Shown one piece after another: positions 1 to 5,956 of a stretch of 7,237 nt of DNA. The translations under genes and the position numbers were made by a program. The notes under the pieces were generated by a model. It did not search any database. It was not told the origin of the DNA and saw nothing but the letters and a program-made list of their open reading frames with translations. Within the stretch, counting starts at the first letter, position 1. The number at the start of each line of letters is the position of its first letter. Origin of the DNA: Sulfurimonas sp. (lineage in GTDB: Bacteria > Campylobacterota > Campylobacteria > Campylobacterales > Sulfurimonadaceae); the NCBI GenBank assembly GCA_022712775.1, contig JAFLJZ010000131.1:1-7237 (forward strand), written 5' to 3'.

Positions 1-618
1 GTAGTTGCTTTAAAAGGAAATTCAAAAGTAGAGTATTTTCGGTTATATAAAAGAAACAATGTAAAATCGTATTCGTATAGTTTAAGCTATTCCTGGATTA
101 TTGGCTCTGTAGATGCTCTGCATGATGAGAAGTATATTTACAGATTACCATTTGCTACGGGGAGTTCTTATAGAGTATCCCAAGGCTATGATGGTGCATA
201 CACGCATAAAGGACATAGCAAGTACGCAATAGATTTTGCAATGGATATTGGAACTGGAGTGTATGCTGCTCGAGGTGGAATCGTAGTAAAGCTAAAAGAA
301 AATTCTAACAAGGGTGGAGATGGTAAAAAGTTCTCTCAATATGGAAACTATGTGACCATAGAACATGATGATTCAACACTAGCAACCTACTACCACCTTA
401 GACAATACGGTGTGATTCCAAAGATAGGGGATAAAATAAAAAGAGGTACTTTAATAGCATACTCTGGAAATACTGGTTATTCAAGTGGACCACATTTACA
501 TCTTGCAATTTTTAAGGCAAGAAATGCAAGAAGTACACAAACAATAAAAATTAAGCTTGTGGGAGTTGATGGTGTTATCTCACTACCTAAAAGAAACAAA
601 TTTTATACGGCTAAATAA
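1..618 (+). CDS. M23 family zinc metallopeptidase, C-terminal part (start outside window)
   Basis: The frame is open from the first base and gives 205 residues before TAA, so the gene begins upstream; the ATG at 241 is internal because it lies after the first zinc ligands. The visible part is a LytM/M23 peptidase domain. Candidate zinc ligands are His69 (in YTHKG) and Asp78 (in YAIDFA), spaced as in the M23 variant with H and D nine residues apart. The HLH motif His165-Leu-His167 follows SSGP, with a GNTGYSSGPHLH context typical of the family. M23 enzymes cut peptide cross-links in peptidoglycan and usually act in the periplasm or outside the cell. A signal peptide or anchor would be in the missing N-terminus. 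All catalytic elements seen are intact, so this looks like an active hydrolase rather than a degenerate scaffold. The cell-wall role is inferred from the family. Confidence 0.9.
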   Translation, partial: VVALKGNSKVEYFRLYKRNNVKSYSYSLSYSWIIGSVDALHDEKYIYRLPFATGSSYRVSQGYDGAYTHKGHSKYAIDFAMDIGTGVYAARGGIVVKLKENSNKGGDGKKFSQYGNYVTIEHDDSTLATYYHLRQYGVIPKIGDKIKRGTLIAYSGNTGYSSGPHLHLAIFKARNARSTQTIKIKLVGVDGVISLPKRNKFYTAK

Positions 619-623
619 AAAAT

Positions 624-661
624 ATTTACTTTTGTAAATGGCAACTCTGATAAAATATAAT
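624..661 (+). promoter_or_regulatory. Probable sigma-70 promoter of the thiamine-binding protein gene, with overlapping hairpin
   Basis: A perfect TATAAT lies at 656-661. A TTGTAA hexamer at 632-637 sits 18 bases upstream as a plausible -35. Transcription would begin near 668, just before GGAG at 671-674, giving a very short leader. A 6-bp inverted repeat, ATTTAC (624-629) and GTAAAT (634-639) with a TTTT loop, overlaps the -35. It could be an operator or a chance AT-rich hairpin; it has no T-run after it and so is not a standard terminator. Confidence 0.5.
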
Positions 662-681
662 ATTATAAATGGAGAGTAATT

Positions 682-1008
682 ATGACAAGTGTTTTATTAG
701 AGTTTAGTATGTTCCCGACTTCCCCAGATGGAAGAGAGGGTGGGTCTGTTTCAAAGCAAGTAAGTAAGATTATCGATGCAATCGATAAATCTGGAGTTCC
801 ATATCAACTTACAGCAATGGGAACAATTATAGAGGCTTCAAGTATGAAAGAAGCACTTAGAATCATTGAGCTTGCATATGAGCAGGTAGGGGATTGTGAG
901 AGAGTTTATTCTTCATTAAAATTTGATATTCGTCACAATTGTGAGAATAGACTTAAAACAAAAATAGAATCGGTTGAAAAAGTTTTAAATCGTAAGGTAA
1001 ATCATTAA
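682..1008 (+). CDS. MTH1187 family (DUF77/YqgV-like) thiamine-binding protein
   Basis: The 108-residue product matches the small MTH1187/YkoF-like family in length and pattern. It opens with a beta strand (VLLEFSMFPTS), followed by the GGSVSKQV segment and helix, then GVPYQLTAMGTIIE and a second helix. The family folds as a ferredoxin-like alpha/beta domain that oligomerises. Some members bind thiamine or its precursors, and a cytosolic vitamin-binding or carrier role has been proposed. Start choice is supported by GGAG at 671-674, seven bases before ATG, and by a TATAAT upstream. The stop overlaps the next start by one base (TAATG), so it is probably co-transcribed and translationally coupled with the hydrolase. 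No TPP riboswitch is visible in the short leader, so thiamine control is not supported by the sequence. The family call is firm; the ligand is inferred. Confidence 0.85.
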   Translation: MTSVLLEFSMFPTSPDGREGGSVSKQVSKIIDAIDKSGVPYQLTAMGTIIEASSMKEALRIIELAYEQVGDCERVYSSLKFDIRHNCENRLKTKIESVEKVLNRKVNH

Positions 1009-1559
1009 TGATTATTTATATTCACGGATTTGGTAGTAGTGGCGAAGGTCATAAGGCTAAACAATTTCGTGAGTACTTTAAAGAAGATGGCTTCATCGCC
1101 CCTTCTTTATCTTATATCCCTGAACTTGCTATAAAAACGCTTGAAGAATTAATAGAATCGTATAAAGAAGATGTGTATCTTGTTGGTTCATCTTTGGGTG
1201 GATTTTATTCTTTATATCTTTCGCATAAGTATAATCTCAAAGCGATTTTGATTAATCCTTCGATTCATCCTTATGTGACACTTGAAAAAATTCTAGGAAA
1301 TGCACCAAGTTTTCATGATGAAAGTAGTTATACTTGGATGGAGCCACATGTTGAGATATTAAAGTCTTATCGCGTAGATGTATTGAATGAAAAAAACTTT
1401 ATGGTGCTACTTCAAAAAGGTGATGAAACACTTGATTATCAAGAAGCTATAAAAAAACTACCTAAGGCAACACTTGTAGTAGAAGAGGGTGGAAGCCATA
1501 GTTTTAATGCTGTCGATAGACATTTTGATGTAATACGAGAATTTTTTAGAGGTTCTTAA
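1008..1559 (+). CDS. YqiA/YcfP-type alpha/beta hydrolase (putative esterase)
   Basis: This 183-residue protein has the layout of the compact YqiA/YcfP (UPF0227) esterases. An oxyanion-region HGFGSSG lies at residues 6-12. The nucleophile elbow is G60-S-S62-L-G64-G, with Ser62 as predicted nucleophile. The acid is Asp139 in KGDETLDY (Asp143 is the alternative) and the base is His164 in EEGGSHSF. The NPSIHPY segment at residues 83-89 is also characteristic. There is no signal peptide, so it should be cytosolic. E. coli YqiA cleaves palmitoyl-CoA and p-nitrophenyl esters, but the natural substrate of the family is unclear. The start codon overlaps the preceding stop as TAATG, indicating coupling with the thiamine-binding protein gene. 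The His/Cys protein gene begins 25 bases downstream, so read-through is possible. The catalytic triad is intact; the physiological role is unknown. Confidence 0.85.
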   Translation: MIIYIHGFGSSGEGHKAKQFREYFKEDGFIAPSLSYIPELAIKTLEELIESYKEDVYLVGSSLGGFYSLYLSHKYNLKAILINPSIHPYVTLEKILGNAPSFHDESSYTWMEPHVEILKSYRVDVLNEKNFMVLLQKGDETLDYQEAIKKLPKATLVVEEGGSHSFNAVDRHFDVIREFFRGS

Positions 1560-1584
1560 TCTATTATATGCTAGGCTTTCGTTA

Positions 1585-1848
1585 ATGAAAATAAATATAT
1601 TTTTAGCCATTCTCTTTAGTATTGTTACAACTTTCACTGCACTCCATGAAGTGGAACATATTCAAGACAATGATGGTGAATCATGCCTCATCGTCCATGT
1701 TAATAATTTAACTCCTGCAGATACTATTACAAATCCTGAAATTGTTCAAACTATTCATTTTGAAAAAATACAATACAACACACTAGCCATAAAATTACAT
1801 TTTAAACAAAGAAGTAATCAAAACCGCGCACCTCCCTCTCTATCCTAA
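1585..1848 (+). CDS. Small exported His/Cys protein with C-terminal RAPP motif (DUF2946-like)
   Basis: I do not recognise a characterised protein here. The 87-residue product starts with a signal peptide or single membrane helix (residues 1-19, ending near TFTA). A candidate metal-binding cluster follows: His21-Glu-Val-Glu-His25, then Cys34 and His38. The C-terminus, with RAPP at residues 81-84, resembles the RxPP ending of small DUF2946-type proteins that sit next to metal or heme transport genes in Proteobacteria. The gene lies 49 bases before the porin and leads the zinc cassette, suggesting a periplasmic or membrane metal chaperone, sensor or accessory factor. The Shine-Dalgarno is weak (AGG at 1573-1575), and the ATG overlaps the TAA of a five-codon mini-ORF beginning at 1568, perhaps by chance. 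The family assignment is tentative, but the exported, metal-ligand-rich character is directly visible. Confidence 0.65.
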   Translation: MKINIFLAILFSIVTTFTALHEVEHIQDNDGESCLIVHVNNLTPADTITNPEIVQTIHFEKIQYNTLAIKLHFKQRSNQNRAPPSLS

Positions 1849-1874
1849 TTAACTCATAAAAAACTTTACAAAAA

Positions 1875-1890
1875 TATTATTAAAATAGGA
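1875..1890 (+). promoter_or_regulatory. Possible -10 elements and Shine-Dalgarno ahead of the porin gene
   Basis: The 49-base gap holds TATTAT (1875-1880), TAAAAT (1881-1886) and AGGA (1887-1890), the last seven bases before ATG at 1898. The AGGA fixes the start of the porin. The -10-like boxes lie too close to the ATG to leave room for a leader, so they are weak promoter candidates. No convincing Fur- or Zur-type palindrome was seen here. Confidence 0.3.
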
Positions 1891-1897
1891 TAGAACT

Positions 1898-3337
1898 ATG
1901 AAAAAAATACTCAGTTTATCATTAGTTGCATCTTCATTACTTTTAGCAGATACAGATTTAGATCTATTAAAAGCACAGATGGATAAACAGCAACTAATTA
2001 TAGAAAAACTACAGGCAACAATACAGAGAATTGAGAATAGAAATGTTCTCGATGAGCAAAAGTATGTAAAAATTCTTACAATTAAAAATACGAAAAAAGA
2101 GGAAATAAAACCTCAGGTATCGCAAGTAAATACCCCAAGAAGTAAAACATTTGGACAATCAAAATTTATGCCTGATATTTCCCTTATAGCGGATTTTTCT
2201 GCAGTCAGTAGAAATAAAAAAGATGATGAAGTAGCACATCTTGGAGTTCCAGGCGTAGTACATGGCTTACTTGGTACGCACACTGATGGAGGGAAGGTGG
2301 AAACACCAAATAATGCAAAAGAAGGCTTTAACTTTAATTATGCTGAGTTAGTACTCTCAAGTGCAGTTGATCCATATCTTACACTCGATGCAATCTTTCA
2401 TCTTAGCGGAGATGGATTTGAAGTTGAAGAGCTGTATGCTACTACAACAGCCTTAGGTAATGGGATTATAGTTAAAGGGGGTAAGTTTTTATCAGACTTT
2501 GGTTACCTCAATGTTAAGCACCATCATACGTGGAGTTTTAGTGAGATGCCATTAGTATATGAAAGCTTCTTGAGTGGACACGGTTTAAATGAGATAGGCT
2601 TACAAGCACAGTGGGTGGCACCAACCTCAAATTATTTAATGTTTGGTATAGAGGTATTGCAAGGTACGAATGAAAATACATTTGGTACGGCTACTCTTGG
2701 TGATATTGAAGATCCTGTATCAAAAGGTTCTTCTGCCCCTTCCTTGTTTATTGCTTATGCAAAAGCATCATTTGACATTGGAGACACTAGTATTTTAGGA
2801 GGTGTTTCTTATGCAAGTGGAAGTGCAAGAATAGACCATTTAGAAGATGAAGAAGATCCTTATGCCTTTAGTGGAGATAGTAAGCTTTATGGTGTTGATT
2901 TGTTAGTAAAAAATTATTTTGATTCTTATAGTTATTTATCATGGCAGAGTGAAGTTCTTTTGCGAGAGATGGATGGATATGAATATACAGAATCAGTTGC
3001 AGGTTCTAAAAATTTTGATAGCATTGCATATTTAAATAAAAAGCAGGCAGGACTTTATACAAAACTTGAATATGGAATCGACAAAAACTGGAAAACGGCT
3101 GTGCGGTATGATACTATCTTTAAAAATGATATTAGTAACCCAAATACTTTTTCTCCAAGTGATTTAAACAAATATTCCGCAATGCTTGAATATAAAACAA
3201 GTGAGTTTGCAAAATATAGACTTCAATATAGTCGCAATGGTGCACTTTATAATGAAGACAATAAAAAACAAACAATAAATACAATTATATTGCAGGCAAC
3301 TTTTGCTATTGGCGCACATGGCGCACATTCTTTTTAG
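1898..3337 (+). CDS. Outer-membrane porin-like protein, probably for zinc or another divalent metal
   Basis: The 479-residue product has a clear signal peptide (MKKILSLSLVASSLLLA, cleavage after Ala17). A predicted short coiled coil at residues 20-48 (DLLKAQMDKQQLIIEKLQ) and a linker precede a beta-barrel from about residue 90 (MPDISLIADFSAV). Barrel strands alternate polar and apolar residues to a C-terminal Phe479. There is no TonB plug domain or TonB box, and the length is far below that of a TonB-dependent receptor, so it is porin-like even if relatives are annotated as zinc-regulated receptors. Histidines cluster at 114/122/128, at 208-210 (KHHHTW) and in the GAHGAHSF terminus (His474, His477). 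Position immediately upstream of the ZnuA-type gene, only eight bases away, suggests that it admits the metal the ABC system imports. The N-terminal coiled coil may trimerise or contact peptidoglycan. The metal specificity is inferred. Confidence 0.75.
   Translation: MKKILSLSLVASSLLLADTDLDLLKAQMDKQQLIIEKLQATIQRIENRNVLDEQKYVKILTIKNTKKEEIKPQVSQVNTPRSKTFGQSKFMPDISLIADFSAVSRNKKDDEVAHLGVPGVVHGLLGTHTDGGKVETPNNAKEGFNFNYAELVLSSAVDPYLTLDAIFHLSGDGFEVEELYATTTALGNGIIVKGGKFLSDFGYLNVKHHHTWSFSEMPLVYESFLSGHGLNEIGLQAQWVAPTSNYLMFGIEVLQGTNENTFGTATLGDIEDPVSKGSSAPSLFIAYAKASFDIGDTSILGGVSYASGSARIDHLEDEEDPYAFSGDSKLYGVDLLVKNYFDSYSYLSWQSEVLLREMDGYEYTESVAGSKNFDSIAYLNKKQAGLYTKLEYGIDKNWKTAVRYDTIFKNDISNPNTFSPSDLNKYSAMLEYKTSEFAKYRLQYSRNGALYNEDNKKQTINTIILQATFAIGAHGAHSF
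3311..3328 (+). repeat. Perfect 9-bp tandem duplication encoding GAH-GAH
   Basis: GGCGCACAT occurs twice head to tail, at 3311-3319 and 3320-3328, in frame within the last codons of the porin gene. It gives Gly-Ala-His twice before Ser-Phe-stop. The repeat duplicates a His-bearing unit at the barrel C-terminus. Confidence 0.9.
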
Positions 3338-3345
3338 GAGATATT

Positions 3346-4215
3346 ATGAAATTACTACTATTTTTATTACCACTAAGCCTCTTCGCACAATTAAATATTG
3401 CAGTTACTTATCCTTATATCGGTGCATTAACAAAAAGTATAGGAGGGGAGAAAGTAAATCCTATTGTTTTAGCGAAGGGCAATTGGGACCCTCACTTTAT
3501 AGTTCCCAGACCTTCACTTATCTCCAAAGTTAGAAATGCTGATGGTTTGATTATAAATGGTTCTCAGCTCGAAATTGGTTGGCTACCACCGCTTATAAGA
3601 AGAGCCGCGAATCCAAAAACAAATGTGAATGCTAAAACATTTTTAAATCTTTCTCAATATATAAACCTTATTAATGCTCCAAGTGAGGTAAGTCGTGCAG
3701 GAGGAGATGTTCACCCTGATGGAAATCCACACTTTAACCTTGATCCAAATAATATTTTGATTTTATCCCATGTCATTAAAAACTACCTTACTTCAATAGA
3801 TTCTCAAAATACGAAACTTTATTTAAATAACTATAATAAAGTTGCAAGTGAATGGAAAAAAAAGATTGTTGTTTGGCAAGAGAAAATGCAAAGTAAAAAA
3901 GGCATAAAAATCATTCAGTACCATGATGTTTTAGCATACTTTGTAAAAGCTTATGGACTTCGAACAATAGGAACTATAGAACCTCTCCCTGGGATTCCAG
4001 CATCATCAAAGCATACTATAGAACTTATTAGGCTTATAAAAGAAGAAAAAGCCGCTTATATTTTACATGATGTTTACCATGTTACAAAAACAGCAAAGTA
4101 TATTTCATCTAAAACAGGTATACCACTTATTTTGATGCCACATGATGTTGAAGCACTAGATTCTGTAGAAGATCTAGCATCGTTATTTGATTACTTGAGT
4201 GATGCTATTAAATGA
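3346..4215 (+). CDS. znuA: ZnuA-like periplasmic metal-binding protein of an ABC transporter
   Basis: This is a cluster A-I (SBP_bac_9, ZnuA/TroA type) solute-binding protein of 289 residues. A signal peptide (MKLLLFLLPLSLFA, cleavage near Ala14) has no lipobox Cys, so the protein should be soluble in the periplasm. Predicted metal ligands are His50 (NWDPHF), His129 (GNPHFNLDP) and His193 (QYHDV). The fourth is probably acidic or His in the MPHDVEAL segment (266-267). A long helix follows the first lobe (about residues 150-185), as in the family. The His/Asp-rich loop of classical ZnuA is nearly absent: only GDVHPDG at 120-126 lies in its place. AGGAG at 3336-3340 overlaps the porin stop and supports the start. 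The gene ends with ATGA overlapping the permease start, so the two are coupled. Zinc is most likely from the three His ligands; manganese is less likely. Confidence 0.85.
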   Translation: MKLLLFLLPLSLFAQLNIAVTYPYIGALTKSIGGEKVNPIVLAKGNWDPHFIVPRPSLISKVRNADGLIINGSQLEIGWLPPLIRRAANPKTNVNAKTFLNLSQYINLINAPSEVSRAGGDVHPDGNPHFNLDPNNILILSHVIKNYLTSIDSQNTKLYLNNYNKVASEWKKKIVVWQEKMQSKKGIKIIQYHDVLAYFVKAYGLRTIGTIEPLPGIPASSKHTIELIRLIKEEKAAYILHDVYHVTKTAKYISSKTGIPLILMPHDVEALDSVEDLASLFDYLSDAIK

Positions 4216-4952
4216 TTGACATCCTATTAACTCCAATAATATTAGTGATTATACTTGTTATGTTGCACTCTTGGTTTGGAGTAGGAATATTAAAAAGAGG
4301 AATAATCTTTACAGATTTGGCTATTGCTCAGTTTGCAGCGCTTGGCTCTGCGATTAGTTTAGGTTATTTTCATCAAGAATATCTTTATGTACTTACCTTA
4401 GGTTTTGCACTTTTAAGTGCTTTTTTAATCGTTATAGCATCAATGAGAAAGATAAAACTCGAAGCCTTTATAGGACTATTATATGTTCTTGGGGCAAGTG
4501 GAATTATGATGGTTCTTTCTCACTCAGCTGAAGGAATGGAGCATTTTAAATCCTTACTTGCAAGCGATATACTTTTCACTTCACCCCAAGATGTTTTAAA
4601 AAGTGCAGTTCTTTATAGTGGTATTGCTTTGGTACTTTGGAAGGTTTATCCAAGGATGAGTGGTATTTATAAAGAACTAATGTTTTTCTCTATGCTAGCT
4701 TTAACGGTTACATCATCTGTACAACTTGCAGGTGTGCTTGTCGTTTTTATACTTCTTATAGCACCTGCATTTGTTGCAATTTCTTTAAGCGTTAAAAGAG
4801 AATTATTATTTAGCTTTTATTTTGGATGGTTTTTTAGTATTGTTGCTATCATAGTGTCTTATTACTTTGATTTACCAACTGGCTATACAATCGTTTTTTT
4901 AGGTGCACTTTTAAGTTTAGTTCTTGTTTTAATAAAATCTAAAAAAAATTAG
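4212..4952 (+). CDS. znuB: ZnuB-like ABC-3 family metal permease
   Basis: The 246-residue, very hydrophobic protein is an ABC-3 permease that forms the inner-membrane channel for zinc or manganese import. At least seven membrane segments can be seen, near residues 3-19, 36-52, 57-77, 84-103, 128-146, 155-190 (probably two) and 203-218, followed by a C-terminal helix at 224-241. Family marks include an AGVLVVFILLIAPAFVA-type segment (173-189), the FDLPTGYTIVFLGALL end (219-234) and an early TDLAIAQFAALG segment (34-45). It is slightly shorter than the usual 260-290 residues, mainly at the termini. Its ATG overlaps the stop of the binding protein by four bases (ATGA), which indicates translational coupling and complex stoichiometry. 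No ATPase gene follows; the next gene is convergent, only four bases away. Import therefore needs a ZnuC encoded elsewhere. Confidence 0.85.
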   Translation: MIDILLTPIILVIILVMLHSWFGVGILKRGIIFTDLAIAQFAALGSAISLGYFHQEYLYVLTLGFALLSAFLIVIASMRKIKLEAFIGLLYVLGASGIMMVLSHSAEGMEHFKSLLASDILFTSPQDVLKSAVLYSGIALVLWKVYPRMSGIYKELMFFSMLALTVTSSVQLAGVLVVFILLIAPAFVAISLSVKRELLFSFYFGWFFSIVAIIVSYYFDLPTGYTIVFLGALLSLVLVLIKSKKN

Positions 4953-4956
4953 CTAT

Positions 4957-5064
4957 TTATTTTTCTTTTTTCTTACTTTTTAAAACAAAGTAAAAAACAC
5001 CTGCAATAACTAAAAAAAGAACTGTTCTAACTGTCATCGAAGTAAGGTCTGTAATATCATTCAT
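4957..5064 (-). CDS. Predicted 35-residue single-helix membrane microprotein
   Basis: On the minus strand, ATG at 5064-5062 opens a 35-codon frame ending in TAA at 4959-4957. The product begins MNDITDLTSMTVRT, continues with an apolar helix (about residues 12-29, VRTVLFLVIAGVFYFVLK) and ends in a basic tail (KSKKKEK). This is the layout of a small inner-membrane protein with a cytoplasmic positive end. Support for expression is a purine-rich AAGAAG at 5078-5073, eight bases before the ATG, and a perfect TATAAT at 5101-5096, which would give a leader of about 25 bases. It converges on the permease with a four-base gap. I do not recognise the family; its function is unknown. The chance of a random 35-codon frame in AT-rich DNA is not negligible, so the call rests on the helix plus tail and the upstream signals. 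Confidence 0.6.
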   Translation of the reverse strand: MNDITDLTSMTVRTVLFLVIAGVFYFVLKSKKKEK

Positions 5065-5095
5065 TGTGTTTGCTTCTTTTGTTTTATTTATAGAT

Positions 5096-5101
5096 ATTAT
5101 A
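5096..5101 (-). promoter_or_regulatory. -10 box for the minus-strand microprotein gene
   Basis: TATAAT reads on the minus strand from 5101 to 5096. The -35 region at optimal distance (TTTAAT on the minus strand at 5124-5119) is weak. Weak -35 regions are usual in Campylobacterota, where the -10 box carries most promoter information. It is divergent from the promoter of the PAS gene. Confidence 0.45.
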
Positions 5102-5145
5102 ACATACAAAGGATTTAGATTAAATTTTTTTAAAGAATATTCGTA

Positions 5146-5188
5146 TATACTTCTAGGATAAGAAATTCTTATTTAGAATTTAGAAGGA
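5146..5188 (+). promoter_or_regulatory. Promoter, palindromic operator candidate and Shine-Dalgarno of the PAS gene
   Basis: TATACT at 5146-5151 is a likely -10, placing transcription start near 5158. Exactly there lies a perfect 15-base palindrome (5158-5172): ATAAGAA, a central A, then TTCTTAT. AAGGA at 5184-5188 is six bases before the ATG at 5195. A palindrome at the predicted start site is well placed for a repressor, or it could form a small hairpin in the leader. The binding factor is unknown. Confidence 0.5.
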
Positions 5189-5194
5189 TTTACA

Positions 5195-5551
5195 ATGGAA
5201 CAAGAATGTACAGAGATGATTCTTGATGAAAATGGCATTATTATTGGCTTAGATTGTATTCTTCACCGTGGTTTATATACCTTTGAAGAACTCTCTGGCA
5301 AAAATTTTGTTGATATTTTTATAGAAGAAGTAGACAAAAAAGAAGTTTTAGACTGTATTGATAAAAGTGTAGACTTTAAAGTTTATATAAATTACAAAAG
5401 AGATATATCTAAACTTGTTTGTTTTGAAGTAAAGCATCATTCAAATAAGCAAAAACATAATGTTTCACTTTTTGGTATTGATAACCAGCTAAATGAGGGT
5501 AAAAAAATCTTTCATTCTATAGGAACTGATGCAATTAAATTACGAGCTTAA
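5195..5551 (+). CDS. Stand-alone PAS-like domain protein
   Basis: The 118-residue protein has a PAS-type opening: EMILDENGIIIGLD (residues 7-20), then a GLYTFEELSGKNFVDIF segment (26-42) matching the Y-x-x-E-E-L-x-G-K motif of many PAS domains. EVDKKEVLDCID follows, and two or three strands (VDFKVYINYKR, KLVCFEVKHHSN, HNVSLFGID) complete a short PAS fold to about residue 96. No kinase, GGDEF or receiver domain follows, so it is a bare sensor or adaptor. Cysteines lie at 5, 21, 54 and 76 and a His cluster at 81-82. Some could coordinate metal or heme, but no known binding motif is seen. The start is supported by AAGGA six bases upstream. A small membrane protein gene begins 15 bases after the stop, suggesting a two-gene operon in which the PAS protein may signal to or through the membrane protein; that partnership is inferred. 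Confidence 0.65.
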   Translation: MEQECTEMILDENGIIIGLDCILHRGLYTFEELSGKNFVDIFIEEVDKKEVLDCIDKSVDFKVYINYKRDISKLVCFEVKHHSNKQKHNVSLFGIDNQLNEGKKIFHSIGTDAIKLRA

Positions 5552-5566
5552 AAAGGGTTATACGTA

Positions 5567-5956
5567 TTGAGTGAAACGGTAGTAAATTATATACTTGTAT
5601 TTATGATTCTAGAAGTGTTTGAATTACGATGGCAAAAAGCTGAGACAATGATGGGTATGCTTGCTCGAATGTATCAGTATTATCATAAGAATATTTTTCT
5701 TTTTTTCGTGATGCACCCAACATTTTATTTGTCAATCATTTTTATGATTGTAAGTGATTACAATATATATGCCTTGAGTATTTTCTTAATCAAAATAGTA
5801 GATATTGCTATGAAAATTGTTCTTCTAAAACAGGTTTTTATAGATAAAGAAATTTCACATGAACTTACGGTTGCTCTTTTGTCTCCTATCCCTAAAATGC
5901 TTCCCTATATAGGTTTAAGTCTTTACCCATTTTTAGTTTATTTGGCGCTTGCATGA
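5567..5956 (+). CDS. Small multi-pass membrane protein of unknown function
   Basis: The 129-residue product is hydrophobic, with likely membrane segments near residues 6-20, 42-62, 66-88 and 112-128. Charged residues sit at their edges and inside (E16, E19, R21, H50, D79). I do not recognise a family. The start is TTG at 5567; it is preferred because AAAAGGG (5551-5557) lies nine bases upstream, whereas the first internal ATG (residue 13) falls inside the first helix and has no ribosome binding site. The gene follows the PAS protein by 15 bases and probably shares its promoter. Its last four bases overlap as ATGA with the start of a truncated HAD-type gene, so the original operon probably had three genes: PAS protein, membrane protein and HAD hydrolase. 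Confidence 0.7.
   Translation: MSETVVNYILVFMILEVFELRWQKAETMMGMLARMYQYYHKNIFLFFVMHPTFYLSIIFMIVSDYNIYALSIFLIKIVDIAMKIVLLKQVFIDKEISHELTVALLSPIPKMLPYIGLSLYPFLVYLALA

Noticed and set aside
241..618. ATG at 241 as the start of a complete small M23 protein
   Set aside because: The frame is open to base 1 and the zinc ligands His69 and Asp78 lie before this ATG, so it is internal to a longer gene.
619..681. TPP riboswitch ahead of the thiamine-binding protein gene
   Set aside because: The 63-base gap is too short and has no THI-box-like conserved segments; it contains a plain promoter.
1568..1585. Five-codon mini-ORF (ATG at 1568) whose TAA overlaps the start of the His/Cys protein
   Set aside because: It has no Shine-Dalgarno, and such short frames are common by chance; noted only as a possible coupling element.
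1540..1600. Zur or Fur operator ahead of the zinc cassette
   Set aside because: No clear palindrome of the expected AT-rich type was found by eye here or in 1849-1897; regulation by zinc remains an inference from gene content.
3303..3533. 76-codon + frame across the porin-znuA junction
   Set aside because: It overlaps the porin end and the znuA start in another frame, has no recognisable protein pattern, and lacks a ribosome binding site.
4973..4993. Inverted repeat TTACTTT / AAAGTAA as a terminator of the zinc cassette
   Set aside because: The stem is AT-only apart from one C-G pair per arm, is followed by A rather than T residues on the + strand, and lies inside the minus-strand microprotein's lysine-rich tail codons.
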